Source of the DNA: Streptomyces griseoflavus
GTDB lineage: Bacteria; Actinomycetota; Actinomycetes; Streptomycetales; Streptomycetaceae
Assembly: GCF_014649995.1 (NCBI RefSeq)
Contig: NZ_BMUC01000001.1
Coordinates: 186,001-250,000 of the forward strand
Direction: 5' to 3'
DNA length: 64,000 nt
The notes under the pieces were generated by a model. It did no database searches. It was not told the origin of the DNA and saw only the letters and a list, made by a program, of their open reading frames with translations. The stretch's first letter is position 1; the number at the start of each line of letters is the position of its first letter. Made by a program: the position numbers and the translations under genes. Of this stretch, positions 34,799-44,000 are shown piece by piece.

Positions 34799-36480
34799 CC
34801 CACGACCACGACCTGGTGCTCCGCCCGACCGCCGCGCAGACGGAGGCGGCGCTGCGTCCCCCGCCCGGCCGCACCGGCGGGGACCTGGTCGTGGAGACCC
34901 TGGCCGGGCTCGGCGCGACCACCGTCTTCGGCCTTCCCGGCCAGCACGCCCTCGGCGTGTTCGACGCCCTGCGCCGCTCCGGCCTGCGCTACGTCGGCCT
35001 GCGCACGGAGAACAACGCGGGCTTCGCGGCCGACGCGTACGGCCGGGTCACCGGCGAGGCCGCCCCGCTGCTGCTGTCCACCGGCCCGGGCGCGCTGACC
35101 TCCCTGCCGGCGCTCCAGGAGGCGGCGGCGGCGTCCGCCCCCGTGCTGGCGATCTGCAGCCAGGTCCCGGCGGCGGGCCTCGGCGGCGGCCGCCGCGGCT
35201 ACCTGCACGAGCTCCCCGACCAGTCGGCCTCGTTCCGGGGCGTGGTCAAGTCCGTGCACACGGCGCGTACGGCGTCCCAGATCCCCTCCGCGATCGCGGA
35301 GGCGTGGAAGTCGGCGCTGACCGTCCCGCCCGGCCCGGTGTGGGTGGAGATCCCGCAGGACGTCCTCGCCGCGGAGACGGTCCTGCCCGTGGTGACGGCG
35401 ATGGACGCCACCCCGGACGAGCTGCCCCCGCGCCCCGAACTCACGGCGCTCGCCGCCCACCTGCTGACGAACGCCGTCCGTCCGGCGATCGTCGCGGGCG
35501 GGGGAGTGGTCCGCTCCGACGCCTCCGGCAAGCTCAGGCAGCTCGCCGAGCGCGTCCAGGCCCCGGTGGTCACCACCCCCGGCGGCAAGGGCGCCTTCCC
35601 CTGGACGCACCCGCTGTCGCTCCAGTCCTGGCTGGAGGACCGCCACACCACCGACTTCCTGGAGGACGCCGACGTCCTCCTCGTCGTCGGCTCCGGCCTC
35701 GGCGAACTCTCGTCGAACTACCACACGTTCCGGCCCCGCGGCCGGGTGATCCAGATCGAGGCCGACCTCGGCAAGCTGGAGTCCAACCACCCGGGCCTCG
35801 GCATCCACGCCGACGCCCGCCTCGCCCTCCAGGCGCTCCTGGAGACGGTGGAACGGCGCGAGGACCAGGGCGCCCCGGAGCGCGTGCGGGAGGTGCTGGC
35901 CCGGGTGCGCGAACGGATCGCCGCGCAGGACCTCACCCTGGAGCAGCAGGTGCTGACGGCGGTCCGCCGGGCCCTGCCCACCGACTCGCCGTCCTTCTGG
36001 GACATGACGATCCTGGCCTACTGGGCCTGGTCCGCGTTCGACGCCATGGGGCCCAACCACCTGCACTCCGCCCAGGGCGCCGGCGGCCTCGGCTACGGCT
36101 TCCCGGCCGCCCTCGGCGCGGCGGTCGCCGACCCCACCCGACCGGTCCTCGCCGTCTCCGGCGACGGCGGCGCCCTCTACTCGATCGCCGAACTCGCCAC
36201 CGCCCGCCAGCACGACCTGGACGTCACCTGGCTGATCGTCGACGACGGCGGCTACGGCATCCTCCGCGAGTACATGACCGACGCCTTCGGCGCACCCACG
36301 GCGACGGACCTGACCGTCCCGGACTTCGTCGCCCTCGCCGAGTCCTTCGCCGTCCCCGCCGTACGCACCACCCCCGAGACCCTGGAACAGGACCTGGCCC
36401 GGAGCCTGTCGGCCCCGGGCCCGTCGGTGGTGGTCCTCCCCGCCCTCCTGCGCATGTTCGCCCCGACCCACCGGGACTGA
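34795..36480 (+). CDS. ThDP-dependent enzyme (acetolactate synthase/2-oxoacid decarboxylase-like)
   Basis: 561 aa with the three domains of the pyruvate oxidase/decarboxylase superfamily. The Pyr domain has the cofactor-activating Glu in [17 protein letters not shown] central domain follows ([17 protein letters not shown]). The PP domain has [12 protein letters not shown], but the usual terminal NN of the ThDP motif is DD ([10 protein letters not shown]). Start GTG at 34795 overlaps the ureohydrolase stop (GTGA), so the two are translated together. A 2-oxoacid such as 2-ketoarginine is a possible substrate given the guanidino partner; that is inference. Its top general resemblance is to acetolactate synthase large subunits. 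Confidence 0.85.
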   Translation: MTHDHDLVLRPTAAQTEAALRPPPGRTGGDLVVETLAGLGATTVFGLPGQHALGVFDALRRSGLRYVGLRTENNAGFAADAYGRVTGEAAPLLLSTGPGALTSLPALQEAAAASAPVLAICSQVPAAGLGGGRRGYLHELPDQSASFRGVVKSVHTARTASQIPSAIAEAWKSALTVPPGPVWVEIPQDVLAAETVLPVVTAMDATPDELPPRPELTALAAHLLTNAVRPAIVAGGGVVRSDASGKLRQLAERVQAPVVTTPGGKGAFPWTHPLSLQSWLEDRHTTDFLEDADVLLVVGSGLGELSSNYHTFRPRGRVIQIEADLGKLESNHPGLGIHADARLALQALLETVERREDQGAPERVREVLARVRERIAAQDLTLEQQVLTAVRRALPTDSPSFWDMTILAYWAWSAFDAMGPNHLHSAQGAGGLGYGFPAALGAAVADPTRPVLAVSGDGGALYSIAELATARQHDLDVTWLIVDDGGYGILREYMTDAFGAPTATDLTVPDFVALAESFAVPAVRTTPETLEQDLARSLSAPGPSVVVLPALLRMFAPTHRD

Positions 36481-36554
36481 TCCTCCGCCGCGCCGGCCAC
36501 CCCCGGGGCGGTCGGCGCGGCGGAGGACGGGGCCGAGAGCCTGGTCCGGCCCGG

Positions 36555-36911
36555 TCAGCAGCCGCCCGGGCCCACCCCGTCGACCCGGCCGCCGAAGTCG
36601 CCGAGGTAGCGGGAGCGCCAGTCGCCGTTGAAGACGTCCCGCTTCTCGACCGGCTGCCAGTTCACGAAGCAGGCCCGGGTGCTCGCGACGAAGGAGCCGA
36701 CGTGGTCGTGGAGGGCGGCCGGCATGTCGCGGTAGCCGCTGCGCGCGGTCCACTCCCAGTAGTCGCCGCCGAAGCCCTCCTTGCTCCAGAAGCACACCGA
36801 TCCGTCGGGGCAGGACGGCGGTGCGGCGGGCGCGGCGGACGCCGCCGGGGCCGGCAGCAGGAGCGCGGTCAGGGTGAGGGCGGCGGCGAGGGACCAGGTA
36901 CGAGTCTTCAC
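36555..36911 (-). CDS. Secreted peptidase inhibitor family I36-like protein
   Basis: 118 aa with a Sec signal peptide (KTRTWSLAAALTLTALLL then AASAA, cleavage about residue 26). The mature domain starts SCPDGSVCFWSKEGFGGDYW and has four Cys residues. The pattern CPxGxVCxW with an aromatic-Gly strand is that of the I36/beta-gamma-crystallin-like inhibitors common in Streptomyces. GTG at 36911 with GGAGAG upstream. It may inhibit extracellular metalloproteases; no enzyme partner is adjacent. Confidence 0.8.
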   Translation of the reverse strand: MKTRTWSLAAALTLTALLLPAPAASAAPAAPPSCPDGSVCFWSKEGFGGDYWEWTARSGYRDMPAALHDHVGSFVASTRACFVNWQPVEKRDVFNGDWRSRYLGDFGGRVDGVGPGGC

Positions 36912-37296
36912 GGCACTCTCCGGTGAGATGTCGGGGACGGGTCGCCCCGGCGGACGTGCCGGGGCGGTTCCATGCTCACGGCAGGGCGGGCCGGACCTGC
37001 CCGGGCCGCCGCCCACACCACCGGATGGAGCGAACCGGAAGCTCGGCGGCGTGGCCCCGCCGAACGCCGGGCCCCGGACGCGCGGGGCGTGCGCGCCCGG
37101 TGACGCCGGACCGGGCCGGCGCACTCCGGGTGGCCTGCCCCTGCTCGCCCGGCCTCGTACGGGGGCGTTCCGGGGGCTCCGCCGGACGTACGGGTCCGAG
37201 GTGGGCTTGAGCCGCGCCGACGCCCCGGGGGGAGCGAACCCTTGCGCCGGAAGCGGTCCGGGGACCTAGGATCGGGAGCCGGCCGTAGGGGGGACC
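36912..37296. other. Intergenic region upstream of the STAND module, no gene seen
   Basis: 385 bp. Open frames crossing it are low-complexity Arg/Pro/Gly and are not family-like. It contains the promoters of the inhibitor gene (leftward) and of the two-gene STAND module (rightward); I cannot assign boxes with confidence. Confidence 0.5.
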
Positions 37297-37716
37297 GTGG
37301 ATCCGGAGATCGTCGCACTGGCAGGGACGGCGGGCACGACCGTCGTCACGTTGATGGTGACGAACGCCTGGGAGTCGGCGAGGGACGGCATGGTCGCCCT
37401 GTGGCGCCGTTTCCAGCCCGCCAGGGCCGAGAGCGTCGGTGAGGAGCTGGCGGCAGGCCGTGAGGAGCTGCTCCTCGCGCGCCGGGCCGGTGACGCCGAG
37501 GCCGAGGCCGAGCTGACCGCCGAATGGCAGGGCCGCGTACGGCGGTTCCTTCTCGCCCAGCCGGAGGCCGCCGACGAACTGCGGCGCATACTCGACGAGT
37601 TGAACCCCTCGCTTCCGGAGGAGCCGGAGACGCGTCCGGTCCGCCTGCAGGCCCGGGCGTCGGGCAGCGCCCGGATCTACCAGGCCGGACGCGACCAGCA
37701 CATCACCGGACGATGA
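37297..37716 (+). CDS. Candidate membrane-acting effector with C-terminal NLR-matching motif
   Basis: 139 aa, not assignable to a named family by me. Residues about 4-22 (EIVALAGTAGTTVVTLMVT) are a hydrophobic, small-residue-rich helix. Residues 23-110 are charged and helical (ESARDGMVALWRRF, LLLARRAGDAEAEAELT). A Pro-rich hinge (LPEEPETRP) leads to the terminal motif RASGSARIYQAGRDQHI (residues 120-136). The GTG at 37297 has AGGGGGG upstream. The stop overlaps the next gene's ATG (ATGA). The layout, hydrophobic helix plus helical domain plus C-terminal motif shared with an adjacent NLR, resembles Bell/HeLo-like pore-forming effectors. That function is inference. Confidence 0.75.
   Translation: MDPEIVALAGTAGTTVVTLMVTNAWESARDGMVALWRRFQPARAESVGEELAAGREELLLARRAGDAEAEAELTAEWQGRVRRFLLAQPEAADELRRILDELNPSLPEEPETRPVRLQARASGSARIYQAGRDQHITGR
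37654..37704 (+). repeat. Shared peptide motif, effector C-terminus copy
   Basis: Encodes RASGSARIYQAGRDQHI, residues 120-136 of the 139-aa protein. The DNA is highly similar to 37740-37790 in the neighbouring gene. The consensus RASGSARxYQxGxDQxI is Gln/Gly/Ser-rich with alternating hydrophobics, as expected of a short amyloid-signalling sequence. Confidence 0.7.
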
Positions 37717-39926
37717 GCGTGCCGGCGCCGATGGAGGGACGTGCGTCGGGCAGCGCCCGGGTCTACCAGACCGGTGGCGACCAGTACATCGAAGAACACG
37801 TCCACCACTACGCCCCGGGCTCGGCCCCGCTCCTCGAACGCCACGTGGTGGTCCCGGCCGAACCCCGGCGGGCCGCTCCCGACTCCGTCCGTATGCCCCT
37901 GGTCGGCCGCGCGCCCGGTGTCCTGCGGGACCGCACCGACCTCATGGAGCGCTTACGGGCCGCCGTGGCCGGACCCGGCGGCGATGTCCAGGTCCTGCAC
38001 GGCATGGGCGGCTGCGGCAAGACGGCCGTCGCCCACGCCCTGTTCACCGAGGCGGTGCGGGACCACGGCCGCGTCGGCCTGTGGGTCAACGCCTCCGAAC
38101 GGGTGTCGCTGCGCGCCGGTATGCTCGCCGTCGCCGGCGACCGCGGTGCCACCGGTGGCGAACTGGCCGCCGCGGCCGGCGGCCGGCGCGCCGCGGCCGA
38201 CCTGGTCTGGCACCACCTGGACCACTCGGCGCAACCCTGGCTGCTGGTCCTCGACAACGCCGACGACCCCGGCATCCTGGAGGAAGGCGCCTGGCTGCGC
38301 CCGAGCCCTTCGGGGACGGTGCTGGTGACCACCCGCCACGCGACCTCCCCGCTGTGGCACGGCCCGGGGGTGAGCAGCCACCGGCTCGGTGTGCTCCCCC
38401 TGGAGGACGCCACCCTGGTGCTGCGTGACCTGGCCCCGCAGGCGGGCACACAGCAGTCCGCACGGAAGGTCGCCCGGCGCCTGGGCTGCCTGCCCCTGGC
38501 CCTGACCCTGGCCGGGGCGCACCTGGCCCACCAGCTGCTGGAGTCGTGGACCATGGACGAGTACGACCGGAGGCTGGGCGAGGAGTCGACGGCCCTGGTG
38601 GACCGGGGAGCGCCGGCGACCGGTGCCGGACAGTCCCGCCGCCTGGTGGGCCACACGTGGCAGCTGTCGCTGGACACCCTGGCGGAGGGCGGCCTGCCGG
38701 AGGCGACCACCCTGTTGCGGCTGCTGTCCTTCTGGGCGGCGGATCCCGTCCCGCTGTCGCTGCTGATGCCGGCGGCACAGGGCGAGGTCGACGGCCTCGG
38801 ACACCTCGATCCGCCGCTGACCGCCGACCGGGTCGAACCGGCCCTGCGCGCGCTCCTCGACCACTCGCTGGCCGACCTGGTCGAGACGGACGGGCACCGC
38901 TGTGTGAAGGCCCACGGGGTCCTGCTGGACAGCGTCGCCGCGGGTGTGTCCGACGCGCAGCGCGAGCTCCTGGCGGGAGTGGCGGGCCGGCTGCTGCGGG
39001 CGGCGCTGCCGCCGGACGCCGCGTCTCCGCGGGCCCGCTCCCAGGTGCGGCTCCTGGCGCCGCACGTGACCGGCCTGCTGCACCGGTCCCACCGCCACGG
39101 CCTGGTGACGGCGGAATCCGTACGGATCGCGGCGCGCGTCGCACGACTGGTGTACGAGGCGGGGGACTGGACCGCCGCGCTGGCCCTGGCCTCCACCGCC
39201 GCGAGGACCGCCGCGGAGCACCTGGGGGACGAGGACCCGGCGACCATCGAGGCCCGGTCGGGTCAGGGTCCCGTCCTGTTCCGGCTCGGCCGGTACGCCG
39301 AAGCCGCCGACCTCCTGCGGCCGGTCCACCGGGACGCGCTGCGCACGCTGGGCCCTCATGACGCGCGCACCCTGGACGCGGCCTACGAGCTGCAGCGGGT
39401 CCTGCACCGCCTGGGCGACCTGGGGCAGGCCCGTACGCTCCTGGAAACGGTCCTGGAGGGCCGTCGCGACGCGTTCGGCGACGACCACGTCGCCACCCTC
39501 AAGACCCGCTGCGAGATGCTGGAACTCCGTTCCGCGCAGAACGATTCCGACCACTGCGTGACAGCGGCCGGGGAACTGGTGGAGGACTGCGAACGCCATC
39601 TCGGCCCCGACCACCTGGTGACCGTGTGGGCGCGCGACGCACTGGCGCGGGGGCTGCTGCGCTCCGGCCGGGGCGCCGAGGCGGAGGACCTCTTCCGCCG
39701 GGTGCTCGCCGGGCAGAGAGCCGGGTACGGGGAGGACCATCCGCTGGTCCTCGGGGTGCTCATCCAGCTCAGCCGCGCCCAGTACGCGCAGGGCAAGCGG
39801 CCGGAGGCCGCCGAGAGCGCGCGGGAGGTGGCCGAGCAGCGGGCGGCGATCCTGGGCGAGGACCACCCGGAGACCGTCGCGGCCCGCGCCTGGTACGCCG
39901 AGGTGCGGGCGGAACCGCCCGAGTAG
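37713..39926 (+). CDS. STAND NTPase (NB-ARC) with C-terminal TPR repeats; NLR-like sensor
   Basis: 737 aa. Residues 10-26 carry the motif RASGSARVYQTGGDQYI shared with the upstream protein. A linker follows, then an NB-ARC domain: P-loop GMGGCGKTA (97-105), Walker B WLLVLDNADD (from 176), GTVLVTTRH (RNBS-B-like) and LGCLPLALTLAG (GLPL-like). A winged-helix-like region precedes about five TPR units of roughly 42 residues from about residue 470, with recurring phrases such as LGDEDPAT, LGPHDARTL, FGDDHVATL, LGPDHLVTV and LGEDHPETV. Such ATPases oligomerise on sensing a trigger. The overlap with the upstream gene shows coupled expression. A TTA codon lies at residue 81. Confidence 0.88.
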   Translation: MSVPAPMEGRASGSARVYQTGGDQYIEEHVHHYAPGSAPLLERHVVVPAEPRRAAPDSVRMPLVGRAPGVLRDRTDLMERLRAAVAGPGGDVQVLHGMGGCGKTAVAHALFTEAVRDHGRVGLWVNASERVSLRAGMLAVAGDRGATGGELAAAAGGRRAAADLVWHHLDHSAQPWLLVLDNADDPGILEEGAWLRPSPSGTVLVTTRHATSPLWHGPGVSSHRLGVLPLEDATLVLRDLAPQAGTQQSARKVARRLGCLPLALTLAGAHLAHQLLESWTMDEYDRRLGEESTALVDRGAPATGAGQSRRLVGHTWQLSLDTLAEGGLPEATTLLRLLSFWAADPVPLSLLMPAAQGEVDGLGHLDPPLTADRVEPALRALLDHSLADLVETDGHRCVKAHGVLLDSVAAGVSDAQRELLAGVAGRLLRAALPPDAASPRARSQVRLLAPHVTGLLHRSHRHGLVTAESVRIAARVARLVYEAGDWTAALALASTAARTAAEHLGDEDPATIEARSGQGPVLFRLGRYAEAADLLRPVHRDALRTLGPHDARTLDAAYELQRVLHRLGDLGQARTLLETVLEGRRDAFGDDHVATLKTRCEMLELRSAQNDSDHCVTAAGELVEDCERHLGPDHLVTVWARDALARGLLRSGRGAEAEDLFRRVLAGQRAGYGEDHPLVLGVLIQLSRAQYAQGKRPEAAESAREVAEQRAAILGEDHPETVAARAWYAEVRAEPPE
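37740..37790 (+). repeat. Shared peptide motif, NLR N-terminus copy
   Basis: Encodes RASGSARVYQTGGDQYI, residues 10-26 of the STAND ATPase, 12 of 17 positions identical to the motif ending the upstream protein, with most changes conservative. Confidence 0.7.
37953..37955 (+). promoter_or_regulatory. TTA (bldA-dependent) codon in the STAND ATPase gene
   Basis: In-frame TTA for Leu81 in the peptide LMERLRAAV, just before the P-loop. The only other coding TTA I found in the window is that of adpA. It makes translation of the sensor, but not of the upstream effector candidate, depend on the developmental tRNA. Confidence 0.85.
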
Positions 39927-40055
39927 GGGTGGTACCGGGTCCCCGGAAGGGGCGGCGGGCGGACCCGGACGAGCCGGGGAGGCGGCTCCGGACGGGCGAT
40001 GTCCGGTGAGCCGGGCCGCACCCCCCTTCCGGTGGGGAGTGCGGCGCGGTGACGC

Positions 40056-40877
40056 CTACCAGATCGACTCGACCCACTCCGGGTGGTCGATGAACGGGTT
40101 GCGGTTGTGCTGGTAGGAGTCGTGGATGACGTCGTTGCGGCGCCGCTCGAAGGCGTCCGGCGGGTCCTCCTGGTGCCACGCCTTGAGCACGGCGAGCTTG
40201 CCCATGTAGGGGTTGCTGCCGTTGTTGACCTGGCCGTTGACCTCCAGGTCGGCCCAGCCGTCGCCGCCCTCGTAGCGGACCGCCATGTAGAAGATCATGC
40301 GGGCCACGTCGCCCTTGACGGCGTCGCGCGGCTCGAAGGAGTCGGAGTCGGTGAGGCTGCCGCCGCCGTTCGCGACGGCGCTGCCGCCGTTGTCGAAGTC
40401 CTTGTTGCCGCGGATGCTGTTGACCTTGACGTCCGTCGGACGCAGGTGGTGGATGTCGGTGCCGGGGCCGGTGGAGGTGCCGAAGTCGCCGTGGGACTTG
40501 GCCCATACGTGCTCGCGGTTCCAGTCGCCGGTGTCCCCGCCGTTGAGGGACTTGCTGCGGGAGACGCCCGAGTACAGCAGGATCACGTTGCCGCTGTTGT
40601 CCGGGTCCTGGTCGGTGACCTTGAGGGCGTTCCAGACGGCCGAGTACGACAGTGTGGTCTGGTCGCTGATGATCGTGTGCAGGGCGTCCTTGAGGGCCTC
40701 GCCGGACTTGCCGGCCGCGTCGTCGTAGTACGCGTCGTCATAGGCGGCAGCCGTGGCCGTGGTGCCGGCCGTGGCCGGCGTGGCGGTCAGGGCGGGGGCG
40801 GTGAGGCCTGCGAGGACCGCCGCCGTGGCGAGCGCCACCGCGGTGCGGCGGCGGGGGCGTATGCGTGTCGCGAGCAT
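40056..40877 (-). CDS. Secreted endonuclease I family protein
   Basis: 273 aa. A basic N-terminus (LATRIRPRRRTAVALATAA) and a hydrophobic segment ending in an Ala-rich cleavage region indicate secretion. The endonuclease I (EndA/NucM) fold is marked by NREHVWAKSHG and DIHHLRPTDVKVNSIRGN, which hold the metal-binding and catalytic His/Asn residues, and by a terminal NPFIDHPEWVESIW. It would degrade extracellular DNA/RNA for nutrients or during development. ATG at 40877 is chosen for the signal peptide; no ribosome site is evident there. Confidence 0.88.
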   Translation of the reverse strand: MLATRIRPRRRTAVALATAAVLAGLTAPALTATPATAGTTATAAAYDDAYYDDAAGKSGEALKDALHTIISDQTTLSYSAVWNALKVTDQDPDNSGNVILLYSGVSRSKSLNGGDTGDWNREHVWAKSHGDFGTSTGPGTDIHHLRPTDVKVNSIRGNKDFDNGGSAVANGGGSLTDSDSFEPRDAVKGDVARMIFYMAVRYEGGDGWADLEVNGQVNNGSNPYMGKLAVLKAWHQEDPPDAFERRRNDVIHDSYQHNRNPFIDHPEWVESIW

Positions 40878-41091
40878 GTGGGGTGTCCGATCTACGCGGG
40901 TTGCACAAGAGGGATACCCGTGAGACTGACATGCACATGCGATCAGGTGAGTGGAGGGAACGTGGCGATTGCGTGACGAGAACCTGTCACTACCTTCGGC
41001 GCGTGGACCGAGTGATGTTGCGGAGGGATGAAATCCGCCGCTCCCCGCGTTGGTGCCTTGCGGCAGAGCAGGACGATCGGAGGGCACCCGC

Positions 41092-44000
41092 GTGACACCG
41101 CAACGGGGATGGGCACGGCGACTGACCGGCTACGCCTGGCGTCATCCCAAGGACGTGGTCCTCGCCCTGGGGGCGTCCCTCGGCGGCATGGCCGTGATGG
41201 CGCTGGTCCCGCTGATCACCAAAGTGATCATCGACGACGTGATCGGCGACGGGACCCGGTCCATGACCACCTGGGCCGGCCTGCTCATCGGCGCCGCGCT
41301 CGTCGTCTACGTCCTCACCTACGTCCGCCGCTACTACGGCGGCCGGCTCGCCCTCGACGTCCAGCACGACCTGCGCACCGAGATGTACGACACGATCACC
41401 CGGCTCGACGGCAGACGTCAGGACGAGCTGTCCACCGGGCAGGTCGTCGGACGCGCCACCAGCGACCTCCAGCTGATCCAGGGCCTGCTCTTCATGCTGC
41501 CGATGACCATCGGCAACCTGCTGCTCTTCCTGATCTCCCTGGTCATCATGGCGTGGCTGTCCCTGCCGCTCACCGCCGTCGCCCTCGCCGTCGCCCCCGC
41601 CCTGTGGTGGATCGCCAAGCGCAGCCGCACCCGGCTGCACCCCTCCACCTGGTACGCGCAGGCCCAGGCGGGCGCCGTCGCGGGCGTCGTCGACGGCGCG
41701 GTCAGCGGCGTACGCGTGGTGAAGGGCTTCGGGCAGGAGGAGCAGGAGACCGGCAAGCTGCGCGAGGTGGGGCGGCGGCTGTTCGCGGGCCGGCTGCGCA
41801 CCGTCCGGCTGAACTCCCGCTACACCCCCGCCCTGCAGGCCGTGCCCGCGCTCGGCCAGGTGGCGATGCTGGCGCTCGGCGGCTGGCTCGCGGTGGGCGG
41901 GCACATCACGCTGGGCACGTTCGTCGCCTTCTCCACCTACCTCGCCCAGCTCGTCGGCCCGGTCCGGATGCTCGCCGTGGTCCTCACCGTCGGCCAGCAG
42001 GCCCGGGCCGGCACCGAACGCGTCCTGGAGCTGATCGACACCGAGCCGTCCCTGACCGACGGCACCAAGGAACTGCCCGCCGACGCCCCGGCGACCGTCG
42101 AGTTCGACGACGTCTCCTTCGGCTACGACCCCGACCGGCCGGTCCTGGACGGCCTGTCCTTCGACATCCGCCCCGGCGAGACCCTCGCCGTCGTCGGCGC
42201 CTCCGGCTCCGGCAAGTCCACCGTCTCCCTGCTCCTGCCGCGCTTCTACGACGTCACCCGCGGCGCCGTCCTGGTCGGCGGCCACGACGTGCGCGAGCTG
42301 ACCACCGAGTCCCTGCGCGCCGCGATCGGGCTGGTCCCCGAGGACTCCTTCCTCTTCTCCGACACCGTGCGCGCCAACATCGCCTACGGCCGGCCCGACG
42401 CCACCGACGAGCAGATCACCGCCGCCGCCCGCGCCGCCCAGGCCGACCGGTTCATCGACGAGCTGCCCGACGGCTACGACACCGCCGTCGGCGAGCACGG
42501 ACTGACCCTCTCCGGCGGCCAGCGCCAGCGCGTCGCCCTCGCCCGGGCGATCCTCACCGACCCCCGTCTGCTGGTCCTGGACGACGCGACCTCCGCCGTG
42601 GACGCCCGCGTCGAGCACGAGATCCACGAGGCGCTCAAGAGCGTCATGCGCGGCCGTACGACGCTGCTGATCGCCCACCGCCGTTCCACCCTCAACCTCG
42701 CCGACCGCATCGCCGTCCTCGACGGCGGCCGGCTCGCCGACCTCGGCACCCACGAGGAGCTCCAGCGCCGCTCCGCCCTCTACCGCCGCCTGCTCACCGA
42801 CCCCGACGAGCTGGGCGCCGTCTCCCCGGGCCACACCCCGCCCGCCGGGCCGCAGGAGGAGGACACCTCCGTCCGCGAGGAACTCGACGCCGAGTTCGAC
42901 GCCGAGCGCGGCGTCACCCCCAGACTGTGGACCGGCGACCGCGAACCCCGGGACACCGCCCTCGCCGACGCCCCCGCCACCCCGGAACTCCTCGCCCAGG
43001 TGGAGGCGCTGCCCCCGGCCGACGACGTCCCCGACGTCGACGAGCGGCAGGCCGTCCGCCCCGAGGACTCCTACGGTCTGCGCCGCCTCCTGCGCGGCTT
43101 CCGCACCCCCCTGCTCATCAGCCTCGCCCTGGTCGCCGTGGACGCCGGCATGGGCCTGCTGCTGCCGGTGCTGATCCGGCACGGCATCGACCAGGGCGTC
43201 ACACAGGCGGCCCTCGGCGCGGTCTGGGCGGCCGCCCTGCTGGGCCTGCTCACCGTGCTCGTCCAGTGGTCCGCGCAGACCGGCGAGATCCGGATGACCG
43301 GACGCACCGGCGAACGCGTGCTGTACGCGCTGCGGCTGAAGATCTTCGCCCAGCTCCAGCGGCTCGGCCTGGACTACTACGAGCGCGAGCTGACCGGCCG
43401 GATCATGACCCGGATGACGACCGACGTCGACGCGCTCTCCACGTTCCTGCAGACCGGCCTGGTCACCGCGTTCGTCTCGGTGGTCACCTTCTTCGGCATC
43501 ATGGTCGCCCTGCTGGTACTCGACGTCGAACTCGCCCTCGTCGTCTTCGCCACCCTGCCCCCGCTGATCGTCGGCACGTACTTCTTCCGCCGGGCCAGCG
43601 TGAAGGCGTACGAACTGGCCCGTGAGCGGGTGTCGGTGGTCAACGCCGACCTCCAGGAGTCGGTGGCCGGGCTGCGGATCGTGCAGGCGTTCCGCCGCGA
43701 GCGGGACGGCGGGCGCCGGTTCGCCGGGCGCAGCGCCGACTACCGCAGCGCCCGCATACGGGGCCAGTGGCTGATCTCGGTGTACTTCCCGTTCGTGCAG
43801 CTGCTGTCCTCGGTCGCGGCCGTGGCGGTGCTGGTCGTCGGCGGGGGCCGGGTCGACGACGGGACGCTGGCGATCGGCTCGCTGGTGGCGTACCTGCTGT
43901 ACATCGACCTGTTCTTCGCGCCCGTGCAGCAGCTCTCCCAGGTCTTCGACGGCTACCAGCAGGCGTCCGTCTCGCTGGGCCGCATCCAGGAGCTGCTGCG

